DNA from: Cyclobacterium salsum
GTDB taxonomy: Bacteria > Bacteroidota > Bacteroidia > Cytophagales > Cyclobacteriaceae
Reading direction: 5' to 3'
NCBI RefSeq assembly: GCF_010119245.1
Contig: NZ_WNKG01000005.1
Location: 186,001-250,000 of the forward strand
Length of the DNA stretch: 64,000 bases
The position numbers and the translations under genes are program-made. The notes under the pieces are model-generated. The model searched no databases. It was given only the letters and a program-made list of their open reading frames with translations, and was not told the DNA's origin. Position 1 is the stretch's first letter; every line of letters starts with the position of its first letter. Positions 56,005 to 64,000 of this stretch are shown here, one piece after another.

Positions 56005-56931
56005 ATGTACGGAGGATTCTGGTATCATATAAGGCATGCCTTTGACCATAAAGATAATGGTCTGTATAAAATCATAGCCATAAATTTGCTCGCATTTCTG
56101 GTCTTGATGGTCATGAGGGTATTTCTTACCATCGGAGGGGCTGAGGATCTGTACCGTTCGATTGTTTCTTACTTCATGATGCCAGCTTCCTTACCCAGGC
56201 TGCTGACCCAACCCTGGACCTTGCTCAGCTATATGTTTTTGCATGAGGGTTTCTTCCATATCATTTTTAACCTGCTCTTTCTATACTGGTTTGGATTGCT
56301 GGTTCAGGAGTACCTGGGGAATCGAAAATTGGTCAATCTTTATATACTCGGCGGTATCGCAGGGGGGCTGTTGTACGTAGTACTCTACAATATTGCCCCG
56401 TATTTTAGTGACAAGGTCGACGGTTCGCTGATGCTGGGTGCCAGTGCAGGAGTGTATGCCATCGTCGTAGCTGCTGCCACGCTAAGGCCCGACACCCAGT
56501 TCCACCTCATCCTGATTGGACCGGTAAAAATTAAATACATCGCGATTTTCTATGTGTTAATAGCTTTTGCTAATTCTGCAGGCTCAAATGCAGGTGGCGA
56601 ACTGGCCCATTTGGGTGGCGCAGCACTGGGTTACTTCTATATTTTACAACTCCAGAAAGGGATCGATTTGGGAAAGCCTGTTCAAAGCGTAGGGTTGTTC
56701 TTTGAAAACCTCTTTTCCCAGAAATCAAAGGTAAAAGTAACCTACCGAAGGGGGCCGGAATCCGCCAAAAATAAAAGTAGTAGCAGCTCCACCGTTTCAA
56801 ATACAGGAGGAGGGAAAAGTACACAGGAAGAAATCGATCGTATCCTGGATAAAATAGCGGAAAAGGGATACGATAACCTAAGTAAAGAGGAAAAACGTAA
56901 GTTATTTGATTTTAGCAATAAGGACGTATAA
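56005..56931 (+). CDS. Rhomboid intramembrane serine protease 2 with C-terminal tail
   Basis: A 308-residue paralogue of the preceding gene. FLHEGFFHIIFNLLFLYWFG is the helix 2 motif, LGASAGVYAIVVA carries the Ser and GELAHLGGAALG the His. After the membrane part comes a cytosolic tail of about 80 residues: a Ser/Gly-rich linker and a short helical module EEIDRILDKIAEKGYDNLSKEE that is common on Bacteroidota rhomboids. The tandem arrangement suggests different substrates or joint work. Confidence 0.92.
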   Translation: MYGGFWYHIRHAFDHKDNGLYKIIAINLLAFLVLMVMRVFLTIGGAEDLYRSIVSYFMMPASLPRLLTQPWTLLSYMFLHEGFFHIIFNLLFLYWFGLLVQEYLGNRKLVNLYILGGIAGGLLYVVLYNIAPYFSDKVDGSLMLGASAGVYAIVVAAATLRPDTQFHLILIGPVKIKYIAIFYVLIAFANSAGSNAGGELAHLGGAALGYFYILQLQKGIDLGKPVQSVGLFFENLFSQKSKVKVTYRRGPESAKNKSSSSSTVSNTGGGKSTQEEIDRILDKIAEKGYDNLSKEEKRKLFDFSNKDV

Positions 56932-56937
56932 GTCCTG

Positions 56938-57555
56938 CTACCGATCGTAGCCTAAGATTTTTTTGTATAGTTCTAATCCACTGTCTGTCAGAAAGGGCAA
57001 GACCATGGAAAAGACCAGCTTGCTGTAATATTGGTAGTGGAAGGTTTCCTGACCAAAAATTATTTGATTATGGCTGGGCCAATAATCGGAAAGCATGGTC
57101 ATTTGATTGGCCAGGTTTTCATAACTTCCGGTAAAATTTTCTTTTTTAAAAATATGCTCTTCCTTCAATTTTTGAAAGAGTTGGATCAGTTGCGCTTTTC
57201 GGAGTGAAATCAACTCAAAATAACGGTCTTTTACCCTTTCATGCCGTTGGATGATGCTTCCCAGGTCTGCAAATAAAAAATGGTATTTCACCTGTATGCG
57301 GTAAGAGCTGATAATGCTGGAATATAAAATTTCAAGGGAAGGGCTAGAAAGGTCAATTTCAGCCGATGCCGCATCCGATTCGTTACACAAACGATAAAAA
57401 ATGCGTACGATCAAATCATCAAAGTCCCGTATGTCTCGGTAGAAATCTGAGGGCCTGACCTGGAGACTTTCCAAAATCCGGTCTATATCCGTGTCATGGT
57501 ATCCACGGTCATTTAATACGAGGAGGGATTTCTCTATAATGGTTTGAAGAGTCAT
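56938..57555 (-). CDS. TetR/AcrR-family transcriptional regulator
   Basis: The 205-residue protein starts with a TetR-type helix-turn-helix (IIEKSLLVLNDRGYHDTDIDRILESLQVRPSDFYRDIRDFDDLI split over residues 5-50). The C-terminal ligand-binding domain is diverged, so effector and target are unknown. It is convergent with the rhomboid gene and upstream of no obvious target operon; a palindrome overlaps its own promoter. Confidence 0.8.
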   Translation of the reverse strand: MTLQTIIEKSLLVLNDRGYHDTDIDRILESLQVRPSDFYRDIRDFDDLIVRIFYRLCNESDAASAEIDLSSPSLEILYSSIISSYRIQVKYHFLFADLGSIIQRHERVKDRYFELISLRKAQLIQLFQKLKEEHIFKKENFTGSYENLANQMTMLSDYWPSHNQIIFGQETFHYQYYSKLVFSMVLPFLTDSGLELYKKILGYDR

Positions 57556-57560
57556 TTCTG

Positions 57561-57585
57561 TACTTTAATACGTATTTCAAAGTTA
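57561..57585 (-). promoter_or_regulatory. TetR promoter with overlapping palindromic core
   Basis: TAACTTTG on the minus strand (57585-57578) is a perfect -7 box 23 bases before the ATG. Directly downstream, ATACGTAT (57568-57575) is a palindrome flanked by ACTTT and AAAGT arms with unequal spacing, a plausible autoregulatory site. Confidence 0.4.
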
Positions 57586-57635
57586 AAAAAAAGGAATTCA
57601 TATTCACAACATCTGCCAGAAAAGTAAGTAGCTAA

Positions 57636-58685
57636 TTACCAATCTATTTTGTTGGCCAATTGCCCGCAGGCCGCATCAATATCTTGTCCCCGGGATTTTC
57701 GTACCTTGGCCACGATCCCGGAATCTTCCAGAATCCGCAGGTAAAGAGAAACTTTTTCCGGAGATGCTTGCCGATATTCCCCTTCGTCGATCGGATTGTA
57801 TTGAATGATATTCACTTTTGAGGGGATGTGCTTGCAAAATTTGGCGAGCGCCCGGGCATGCCGTTCGTCATCATTGATGCCGTCCCAAATGACGTATTCA
57901 TACGTAACCTTTCGTTTGGTGATGGAATACCAGTATTTCAATGCGTCTGCTAGCTCTTCTACGGTATTGGTCTGGTTGATAGGCATCAGCCGGGTTCGGG
58001 TTTCATTAATAGCCGAGTGCAGGGAAAGGGCCAGATTAAACCGAACACCGTCGTCGGCTAGTTTTCGGATCATTTTCGCAATCCCCACCGTAGACAAGGT
58101 AATGCGCCTTGGCGAAATCCCCAAGCCTGTAGGCGAACAGACTCGCTCGATTGCTGCCAGTACATTCTGGTAGTTGAGCAAGGGCTCTCCCATCCCCATA
58201 AAGACAATATTGGTCAAAGGACGGTCAAAATAGAGACGCGCTTCTTCCTGGATGGCGACGACCTGATCGTAAATCTCATCCGGGTTCAGGTTACGCATTC
58301 GTTTTAGCCTGGCGGTCGCACAAAAATTGCAATCCAGGCTGCATCCAACCTGCGAGGATACACAGGCAGTGATTCTTTTTGAGGTTGGTATCAGGACCGA
58401 TTCCACGATTTGATCATCAAATAATTTGACAGCGTTCTTGATCGTCCCGTCATCGCTCCGTTGAAATTGGTCTACTAGGATGTGGTTGATGTCAAAGTTT
58501 TCTTTTAAATGCTCTCTGGTGGCCTTTGATAAGTTAGTCATGTCATCAAAGTTTTTGAGAGATTTGCTCCATAACCATTCGTAGACCTGCCTGGCCCGGA
58601 ACCGTTTTTCTCCCACCGACTCAAAATACTGCTCTAACTCCTGAAGACTTAACTTACGAATATCTTGTTTGTTGACTTGTTGCAT
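57636..58685 (-). CDS. rlmN: 23S rRNA/tRNA adenine-C2 methyltransferase RlmN
   Basis: Radical SAM enzyme that methylates C2 of A2503 in 23S rRNA and A37 in some tRNAs. The ATG at 58685 (MQQVNKQDIRKLSLQEL) gives 349 residues. The 4Fe-4S motif CxxxCxxC is seen in GCSLDCNFCATARLKR (about residue 113), GMGEPLLNYQNV near 165 binds SAM, and the methyl-carrying Cys is in DIDAACGQL near the C-terminus. Confidence 0.96.
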   Translation of the reverse strand: MQQVNKQDIRKLSLQELEQYFESVGEKRFRARQVYEWLWSKSLKNFDDMTNLSKATREHLKENFDINHILVDQFQRSDDGTIKNAVKLFDDQIVESVLIPTSKRITACVSSQVGCSLDCNFCATARLKRMRNLNPDEIYDQVVAIQEEARLYFDRPLTNIVFMGMGEPLLNYQNVLAAIERVCSPTGLGISPRRITLSTVGIAKMIRKLADDGVRFNLALSLHSAINETRTRLMPINQTNTVEELADALKYWYSITKRKVTYEYVIWDGINDDERHARALAKFCKHIPSKVNIIQYNPIDEGEYRQASPEKVSLYLRILEDSGIVAKVRKSRGQDIDAACGQLANKIDW

Positions 58686-58774
58686 GGTTTCTTTTCTTTC
58701 AGGACTTTCAAAAACATAAAACACTTACAGATTGGTTCAGATTCCAACCCCTTCCACCTGAAAATGGACCTCTT

Positions 58775-60211
58775 TCAAGGCCTGGATTCGGGAAACCTGG
58801 CATTAGATTCCTTTAATTTTCGCATCAGGCTTTGCTGCAGTACTTCTGTTTTATCGGGATACACCTTGGCCAGATTTTCCATTTCACCCGGGTCATTTTC
58901 CAGGTTGTAGAGTTCGCTGATTCCGGTTTCATAAAAGTGAATTAATTTCCATTGGCCCTCCCGTATGGCGGAGCCAGGTTTCCAGGCACTTCCATGGTAA
59001 TGCGGATAATGCCAAACCAATGATTCACGCTCGATGGTATCGTCGTTGCGGATCAGTCCTGACAAGTCTTTGCCATCGTTGGCTTGATGCGGAATTTGGG
59101 CCAGGCTAAGCAGGGTGGGAAATAGGTCCATGCTGACCACAGGAGTATCGGATACCCTCCCTTTATCCGAAAGTCCGGGACCCTGAACGATCAAGGGTAC
59201 CCGGATGCCTCCTTCGTAGCACCAGCCTTTGCCAGCGCGTAAGGGTCCATTTGCCGTGGGTGCTCCTTCGTTAAACAAGGTGGAAAGCCCGCCGTTGTCG
59301 CTGGTCAAGAGTACCCAAGTATTTTTATCCAGTCCCTCTTCTTCGAGTGCCCGAAGGACTCTCCCGACGTTTTCATCCATGGAGGCGACCATGGACGCAT
59401 AGGCGGCGTTGTCCTGGATGAGTTTGGTCTGCCCTGTGCCTTCCTGCCGGTAAGCTTGGAACCCCGAGGGGGCGGTCATTTTTTCTTTTTTGCGAAGAAA
59501 ATAATCGTACTTTTTAGGAGCTGGCTGAATAGGCGTGTGGACGGTGTAAAAGGATAGATAAAGAAAAAAGGGGTCCGTTCCTTTTTCCCGGAGGAATTGG
59601 ATGCTTTCATCGGTAAGCCGTTCCGTCAGGTACTCCCCTTCAGGACCATCTTCTAGCCGTGGATTTCCATAAGGAGCGTAATAGCCATTAGCCTCTCCCT
59701 TCCTCAGTTGTGGTGCTCCCACGCTCCATCCACCTATATTCTGGTCGAAACCCTGGTGTTCGGGCCAATACCTATCGTCTTCTCCTAAATGCCATTTGCC
59801 GGCGAAAAACGTTTGATACCCTGATGCTTTAAATTTTTCGGCAAGGGTGGTCTCTTCTAACTCCAACTGATGGTTAATACTCGGCGTGGAAAGCGGCCAA
59901 TCCTCTTTATTCCGGTTGAAACCCGGGATCCAGTCGGTGATGTTAAGTCTGTTTGGATGTATTCCGGTCATTAATGCAGCTCGCGTAGGGCTGCAAACCG
60001 GATGTGCTGAATATGCCTGAGAAAAACGCAACCCATTGGCCGCCATCCGGTCCAGATTTGGGGTTTCGTAAAACGTTTCCGGGAAATTGGCACCCACATC
60101 GGCCCAGCCCAGGTCGTCTACCAGAATGACGACAATATTTGGTTTTTCTACTTCCTTTTTACCACAGGAAAAGCAGCAAAACAGGAACCAAATAAGTATA
60201 CTTTTTTTCAT
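58775..60211 (-). CDS. Sulfatase lipoprotein, formylglycine type
   Basis: Arylsulfatase-family enzyme of 478 residues from the ATG at 60211, which begins a lipoprotein signal (MKKSILIWFLFCCFSCG). Metal ligands are in VDDLGWADVG, and the formylglycine site is PVCSPTRAALMTG (Cys-x-Pro-x-Arg), so it needs an FGE or anSME maturase, not present here. GKWHLGEDDR and LTSDNGG are further active-site segments. The likely role is desulfation of marine or host polysaccharides. A promoter box sits just upstream, supporting this start over ATGs at 60235 and 60223. Confidence 0.92.
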   Translation of the reverse strand: MKKSILIWFLFCCFSCGKKEVEKPNIVVILVDDLGWADVGANFPETFYETPNLDRMAANGLRFSQAYSAHPVCSPTRAALMTGIHPNRLNITDWIPGFNRNKEDWPLSTPSINHQLELEETTLAEKFKASGYQTFFAGKWHLGEDDRYWPEHQGFDQNIGGWSVGAPQLRKGEANGYYAPYGNPRLEDGPEGEYLTERLTDESIQFLREKGTDPFFLYLSFYTVHTPIQPAPKKYDYFLRKKEKMTAPSGFQAYRQEGTGQTKLIQDNAAYASMVASMDENVGRVLRALEEEGLDKNTWVLLTSDNGGLSTLFNEGAPTANGPLRAGKGWCYEGGIRVPLIVQGPGLSDKGRVSDTPVVSMDLFPTLLSLAQIPHQANDGKDLSGLIRNDDTIERESLVWHYPHYHGSAWKPGSAIREGQWKLIHFYETGISELYNLENDPGEMENLAKVYPDKTEVLQQSLMRKLKESNARFPESRP

Positions 60212-60239
60212 GGAATCTAGCATGCCTTTTTTCATGGGA

Positions 60240-60247
60240 CAAAGATA
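60240..60247 (-). promoter_or_regulatory. Candidate -7 promoter box of the sulfatase gene
   Basis: TATCTTTG on the minus strand, ending 4 bases before an ATG at 60235. If used, transcription begins at about that ATG, leaving the ATG at 60211 with a leader of some 25 bases. Confidence 0.5.
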
Positions 60248-60453
60248 GAAAAATGGAAGAATACTGTATTTCGCTTTTGCTGATTTTCCAGCAACTGCGA
60301 ACCAATATACTGCCAAAAAGTCTGTAAATGTTATTTTTCCTGTTCGAAACCGGACATTTTTTCAGGGTTTTACAGCAGATCCGGTTTGGTTACATATTTG
60401 ATCGGTGTAGTAAGAGAAAAGAATAACAGCGAAACAACATAACCCGGACCATT

Positions 60454-63069
60454 ATGGATTTTAAGCAATTTACCATCAAGTCTCAGGAAGCCATTCAAAA
60501 GGCACTTGAGCTATGTACCGCCGAGCAGCAGCAGTTTATAGAGCCTGCGCACCTGCTCAAGGGAATCATTCAGGAGGATAGTAATGTAACCGACTTTTTA
60601 TTTAAAAAGTTGGGAGTCAATAGCGGTCTGATTGTTCAAAAGCTGGAGGAGATCATCCGTCAACTCCCAAAAGTAAGTGGGCAACAACCTTATCTTTCCA
60701 ATGCCACCAATCAGGTGCTGGAAAAGGCGAAGGGGTACCTAAAAACTTTCGGGGATGAGTATGTGGCCGTAGAGCACCTTGTATTGGGTATTTTGGCCGG
60801 TTCGGATGCTACCGCCCAGTTGCTGAAGGATCAGGGATTGAATGAAAAAAAGCTAATCGAAGCCATCAAAGAACTTAGAAAAGGAAATAAAGTGACAGAT
60901 CAAAACGCAGAATCGAAGTACAGGTCGTTGGAAAGATACTCCAAAAATCTGAACGAACTCGCCAAGAAAGGCAAGATAGATCCGGTTATTGGCCGGGATG
61001 AGGAAATCAGGCGGGTATTGCAGATACTTGCCCGAAGGACCAAAAACAACCCCATTCTTCTGGGAGAACCGGGTGTGGGTAAAACGGCAATAGTAGAAGG
61101 TCTTGCCCAACGAATTGTAAGTGGGGATGTGCCGGAAAATCTAAAAAGTAAATTGCTGATTTCCCTGGATATGGGATTACTCGTGGCAGGTGCCAAATAC
61201 AAAGGGGAGTTTGAAGAGCGACTAAAAGCAGTAATCAAAGAAGTAACCGATTCGGATGGAGAAATCATTTTGTTTATAGATGAAATTCATACACTGATCG
61301 GTGCCGGTGGCGGCGGAGAAGGGGCCATGGATGCGGCGAACCTGCTAAAGCCTGCTTTGGCCAGGGGAGAGCTTCATGCCATCGGAGCCACCACGCTGAA
61401 GGAATATCAGAAGTACATTGAAAAGGACAAAGCCCTGGAGCGAAGGTTTCAGCAGGTCATTGTCGACGAACCCGACGTAATGGATGCCATCTCTATTTTG
61501 CGGGGAATCAAAGACAAATACGAACTGCATCACGGGGTCCGCGTCAAGGACGATGCGGTAATAGCAGCGGTGGAACTATCCCAGCGCTATATTTCAGATC
61601 GTTATTTGCCCGATAAGGCCATCGACCTGATGGATGAAGCGGCTGCTAAGTTGCGGATGGAGATCGATTCCCTGCCTCAGGAGTTGGACGAACTTAATCG
61701 CCGAATCATGCAATTGGAAATTGAGCGCGAAGCCATCCGAAGGGAAAAAAACAAGGATAAGGAGGCCGTACTGAGTAAGGAATTAGCGGAACTTTCTGAA
61801 AAAAGGCAGGAAATCAAGGCCAAATGGGAAAGCGAAAAGGCGGTTATCCAAGGTATCCAACGCGAGAAGGAAAGCATCGATAAATTCAAATTGGAAGCAG
61901 AACAAGCGGAGCGAGCGGGAGACTTTGGTAAAGTAGCTGAAATACGGTATGGAAAAATCGGTGAAACCGAGAAAAAGCTAGCGTCTTTCCAAGAGCAACT
62001 CAAAGAAATGCAGGAAGGCTCGCCTTTGTTAAAGGAAGAAGTGGACCATGAAGACATTGCAGCCGTGGTGAGCAAGTGGACGGGCATTCCCCTGTCCAAA
62101 ATGATCCAGAGCGAGCGCGAAAAATTACTGCATTTGGAAGAGGAACTGGGTAAGCGCGTTGCCGGGCAGCGGGAGGCGATTGTTGCCCTTTCTGATGCCG
62201 TCCGGAGAAGCCGTGCGGGCTTACAGGATCCCAAGCGCCCTATCGGTTCCTTCATTTTTCTGGGAACCACCGGCGTGGGAAAAACCGAATTGGCGAAAGC
62301 CCTGGCGGAATACCTGTTTAGCGACGAAAATGCCATGGTGAGAATTGACATGTCGGAATACCAGGAGCGGCATTCTGTCAGTCGCCTGGTAGGAGCACCT
62401 CCAGGTTATGTAGGCTATGACGAAGGAGGGCAATTGACCGAAGCGGTGAGAAGAAAACCCTATTCGGTGGTCCTGCTGGACGAGATCGAAAAAGCCCATC
62501 CGGATGTATTCAATATCCTGCTACAGGTCCTGGACGATGGCAGGCTAACCGACAATAAAGGAAGAATAGCCAATTTTAAAAATACCATCATCATCATGAC
62601 CACTAATATTGGCTCGACGCTGATTCAGGAGCGATTTGATGGCATGGAGGAATGGAACAAAGAGCAGGTGATGGAAGAAACGAAGGAAGAGGTCTTTGGA
62701 TTGTTGAAAAAATCAGTGCGTCCGGAATTCCTTAACCGTATCGATGAGACCATCATGTTCGAACCGCTTAATAAGGAAATCTTGCGAAAAATTGTGGACA
62801 TCCAATGGAGGGAAGTCCGGAGCCGACTTGCCGAATCAGGTATCCAACTGGATGCCACCCAGGAGGTGTTGGATTACCTGGGGGACGTTGGTTTTGATCC
62901 GCAGTTTGGTGCCAGGCCTTTAAAACGTACCATGCAGCGACTGGTATTGAATGAATTGTCTAAACAAATATTGAGTGGTTACATCAAAAATGACAGTGCT
63001 GTATTGGTAGACCTGGATGCGGATAGGCAGGTTTACTTTAAAAATGTGGATGAGGTAGGCGTGGAATAA
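60454..63069 (+). CDS. clpB: ATP-dependent disaggregase ClpB
   Basis: Hsp100 chaperone that pulls proteins out of aggregates together with DnaK. The 871-residue protein has the N-terminal Clp repeat domain (1-145), AAA1 with Walker [10 protein letters not shown] (about 203) and [10 protein letters not shown], the long coiled-coil middle domain (about 405-530) that separates ClpB from ClpA, and AAA2 with Walker [10 protein letters not shown] (about 604) and Walker [14 protein letters not shown]. Length is typical. Upstream no CIRCE element was found. Confidence 0.97.
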   Translation: MDFKQFTIKSQEAIQKALELCTAEQQQFIEPAHLLKGIIQEDSNVTDFLFKKLGVNSGLIVQKLEEIIRQLPKVSGQQPYLSNATNQVLEKAKGYLKTFGDEYVAVEHLVLGILAGSDATAQLLKDQGLNEKKLIEAIKELRKGNKVTDQNAESKYRSLERYSKNLNELAKKGKIDPVIGRDEEIRRVLQILARRTKNNPILLGEPGVGKTAIVEGLAQRIVSGDVPENLKSKLLISLDMGLLVAGAKYKGEFEERLKAVIKEVTDSDGEIILFIDEIHTLIGAGGGGEGAMDAANLLKPALARGELHAIGATTLKEYQKYIEKDKALERRFQQVIVDEPDVMDAISILRGIKDKYELHHGVRVKDDAVIAAVELSQRYISDRYLPDKAIDLMDEAAAKLRMEIDSLPQELDELNRRIMQLEIEREAIRREKNKDKEAVLSKELAELSEKRQEIKAKWESEKAVIQGIQREKESIDKFKLEAEQAERAGDFGKVAEIRYGKIGETEKKLASFQEQLKEMQEGSPLLKEEVDHEDIAAVVSKWTGIPLSKMIQSEREKLLHLEEELGKRVAGQREAIVALSDAVRRSRAGLQDPKRPIGSFIFLGTTGVGKTELAKALAEYLFSDENAMVRIDMSEYQERHSVSRLVGAPPGYVGYDEGGQLTEAVRRKPYSVVLLDEIEKAHPDVFNILLQVLDDGRLTDNKGRIANFKNTIIIMTTNIGSTLIQERFDGMEEWNKEQVMEETKEEVFGLLKKSVRPEFLNRIDETIMFEPLNKEILRKIVDIQWREVRSRLAESGIQLDATQEVLDYLGDVGFDPQFGARPLKRTMQRLVLNELSKQILSGYIKNDSAVLVDLDADRQVYFKNVDEVGVE

Positions 63070-63127
63070 GCGAATCCAGCAACTCTTGGTTTTCGTTAAC
63101 CCTTCCGGAGGATGTCTCAGTAGAAAG

Positions 63128-63163
63128 ACAGTTGGCTGATAAATTGGCCAGCTGTTTTTTTTT
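63128..63163 (+). terminator. Terminator of clpB
   Basis: A 9-bp ACAGTTGGC/GCCAGCTGT stem (one G-T pair) and a 10-base loop followed by nine T, 58 bases past the stop. Confidence 0.88.
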
Positions 63164-63200
63164 GATCCGTTTCAAATGGGAACCTTCTATAAAATAGGGT

Positions 63201-63208
63201 TACTTTTG
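63201..63208 (+). promoter_or_regulatory. Candidate -7 promoter box of glsA
   Basis: TACTTTTG, perfect TAnnTTTG, 36 bases before the glsA ATG and after the clpB terminator. Confidence 0.5.
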
Positions 63209-63244
63209 ATATACGGGACCTACCCGTGATCAAACGAAGCCATC

Positions 63245-64000
63245 ATGGATTATCAGGAATTAATTTCAGAAGTATATCAGGAAGTAAATCAACTGGGCCT
63301 AAAGGGGAACGTTGCCAATTACATTCCCGAACTGGCAAAGGTATCCGGAGACCGGTTTGGTATTGCTTTGGTAGATCTGGAAGGGAAGGTCTATGGGGTA
63401 GGGGATTATCAAGAGCCCTTTTCCATTCAAAGCATTTCCAAGGTATTTACCCTAACCATGGTTTTTCATAGGTTTCGTAGTAAACTCTGGTCACGGGTGA
63501 ATGTGGAGCCAAGTGGAAATCCGTTTAATTCCATTGCGCAATTGGAATATGAACAAGGCATCCCCCGAAATCCCTTTTTGAACGCAGGGGCTTTGGTGAT
63601 CACCGATGCCCTAACGAGTAAATTTGAACATCCAATTCAGAGTATACGGGAATTTATAGATGAGTTGGCAGGACAGCATTGCGTCCGTATAAATGAGGAG
63701 GTGATGCAATCGGAACTACTGCATGCGGAGAGAAACACCGCCATGGCTTATTTTCTAAAGGCCTATAAGAATTTTGAGAACGACATCCAGCAAGTGATCC
63801 GGACCTATGTATCTCAATGTTCCATAGAAATGTGCTGCGAGGAACTGGCAAAGGCTTTTTCCTACCTGGCAAACGACGGGTATTCTATTTTTGCCAAACG
63901 GGAAATTTTAAATGAAAGCCAATCCCGGCGGGTCAATGCACTCATGCTTACCTGCGGATTTTACGACGAATCTGGTGAATTTGCTTTTCGCGTGGGATTA
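63245..64000 (+). CDS. glsA: Glutaminase, partial at window end
   Basis: Hydrolyses glutamine to glutamate and ammonia. The first 252 codons are visible from the ATG at 63245 (MDYQELISEVYQEV). The serine-dependent hydrolase motif SIQSISKVFTL (Ser-x-x-Lys, about residue 65), GNPFNSIAQLEYEQGIPRNP (about 100-120), NAGALVITD and AERNTAMAYFLK (about 163) are all family signatures. Complete proteins have just over 300 residues, so about 50 are lost beyond position 64000. Confidence 0.93.
   Translation, partial: MDYQELISEVYQEVNQLGLKGNVANYIPELAKVSGDRFGIALVDLEGKVYGVGDYQEPFSIQSISKVFTLTMVFHRFRSKLWSRVNVEPSGNPFNSIAQLEYEQGIPRNPFLNAGALVITDALTSKFEHPIQSIREFIDELAGQHCVRINEEVMQSELLHAERNTAMAYFLKAYKNFENDIQQVIRTYVSQCSIEMCCEELAKAFSYLANDGYSIFAKREILNESQSRRVNALMLTCGFYDESGEFAFRVGL

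Noticed and set aside
61677-62351. A 224-codon minus-strand frame opposite clpB
   Set aside because: Composition reflects the charged coiled coil of ClpB read backwards; clpB is unambiguous.

Overview
This 64 kb window is chromosomal DNA from a member of the Bacteroidota, most likely order Cytophagales and possibly Cyclobacteriaceae (inference). The evidence is a C-terminal type IX secretion (T9SS) sorting domain, a BtuB-like TonB receptor, bacillithiol synthase BshA, many VCBS/propeller lipoproteins, weak Shine-Dalgarno sequences, and repeated TAnnTTTG boxes, the Bacteroidota -7 promoter element, upstream of genes. Most of the window is ordinary core genome with short intergenic gaps and rho-independent terminators. 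No CRISPR array, rRNA or intact insertion sequence was seen.

Layout. 0-4.4 kb: the start of mreD with mreC and mreB (cell shape), then purH and purN (purine synthesis). 4.4-12.1 kb: a propeller-type glycosidase lipoprotein, a UbiA prenyltransferase, a DUF2520 Rossmann protein, and a cytochrome c maturation block (ccmF/ccsA, ccmE, a ccmD-like gene, ccmC, ccmB). 12.2-19.5 kb: serS surrounded by carbohydrate genes (exported DapA-family protein, PIG-L deacetylase, SDR plus FAH pair, sialidase-like lipoprotein). Two broken genes lie here: the tail of a GntR/FCD regulator and the tail of a sodium:solute symporter. 19.6-23.9 kb: an MscS-type channel and a DegP/HtrA protease.

24.0-27.8 kb is the only clearly accessory stretch and it is decayed. 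A frameshifted VCBS lipoprotein is cut off by the catalytic tail of a tyrosine recombinase. It is followed by coding debris, a RhuM-Fic protein, about 0.8 kb without genes containing a strong hairpin, and a scrambled tRNA locus. That locus has one good tRNA-Val(TAC), two broken tRNA-like copies with an 8-base anticodon loop, and a small GIY-YIG nuclease between them.

27.9-40.5 kb: a TonB receptor, M1 peptidase, exported VOC protein, CtpA protease, a tight set RIC/hemerythrin-ruvX-def-nitrilase, a T9SS-secreted VCBS protein and murF. 40.6-46.5 kb: the 2-oxoglutarate dehydrogenase set sucA-odhB-lpd, with a 16-base palindrome in front of sucA. 46.8-52.7 kb: an epimerase-like SDR, a fatty acid hydroxylase, bshA and a GH3-beta-lactamase fusion. 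52.9-56.9 kb: a small membrane protein, mutL and two rhomboid proteases, closely spaced. 56.9-64 kb: a TetR regulator, rlmN, a sulfatase, clpB, and glsA running off the window end.

No clearly new multi-gene system is evident. The most unusual items are the tRNA/GIY-YIG mosaic, the Ccm block with a CxxxY-type CcmE, and a MutL whose endonuclease metal motif is altered.
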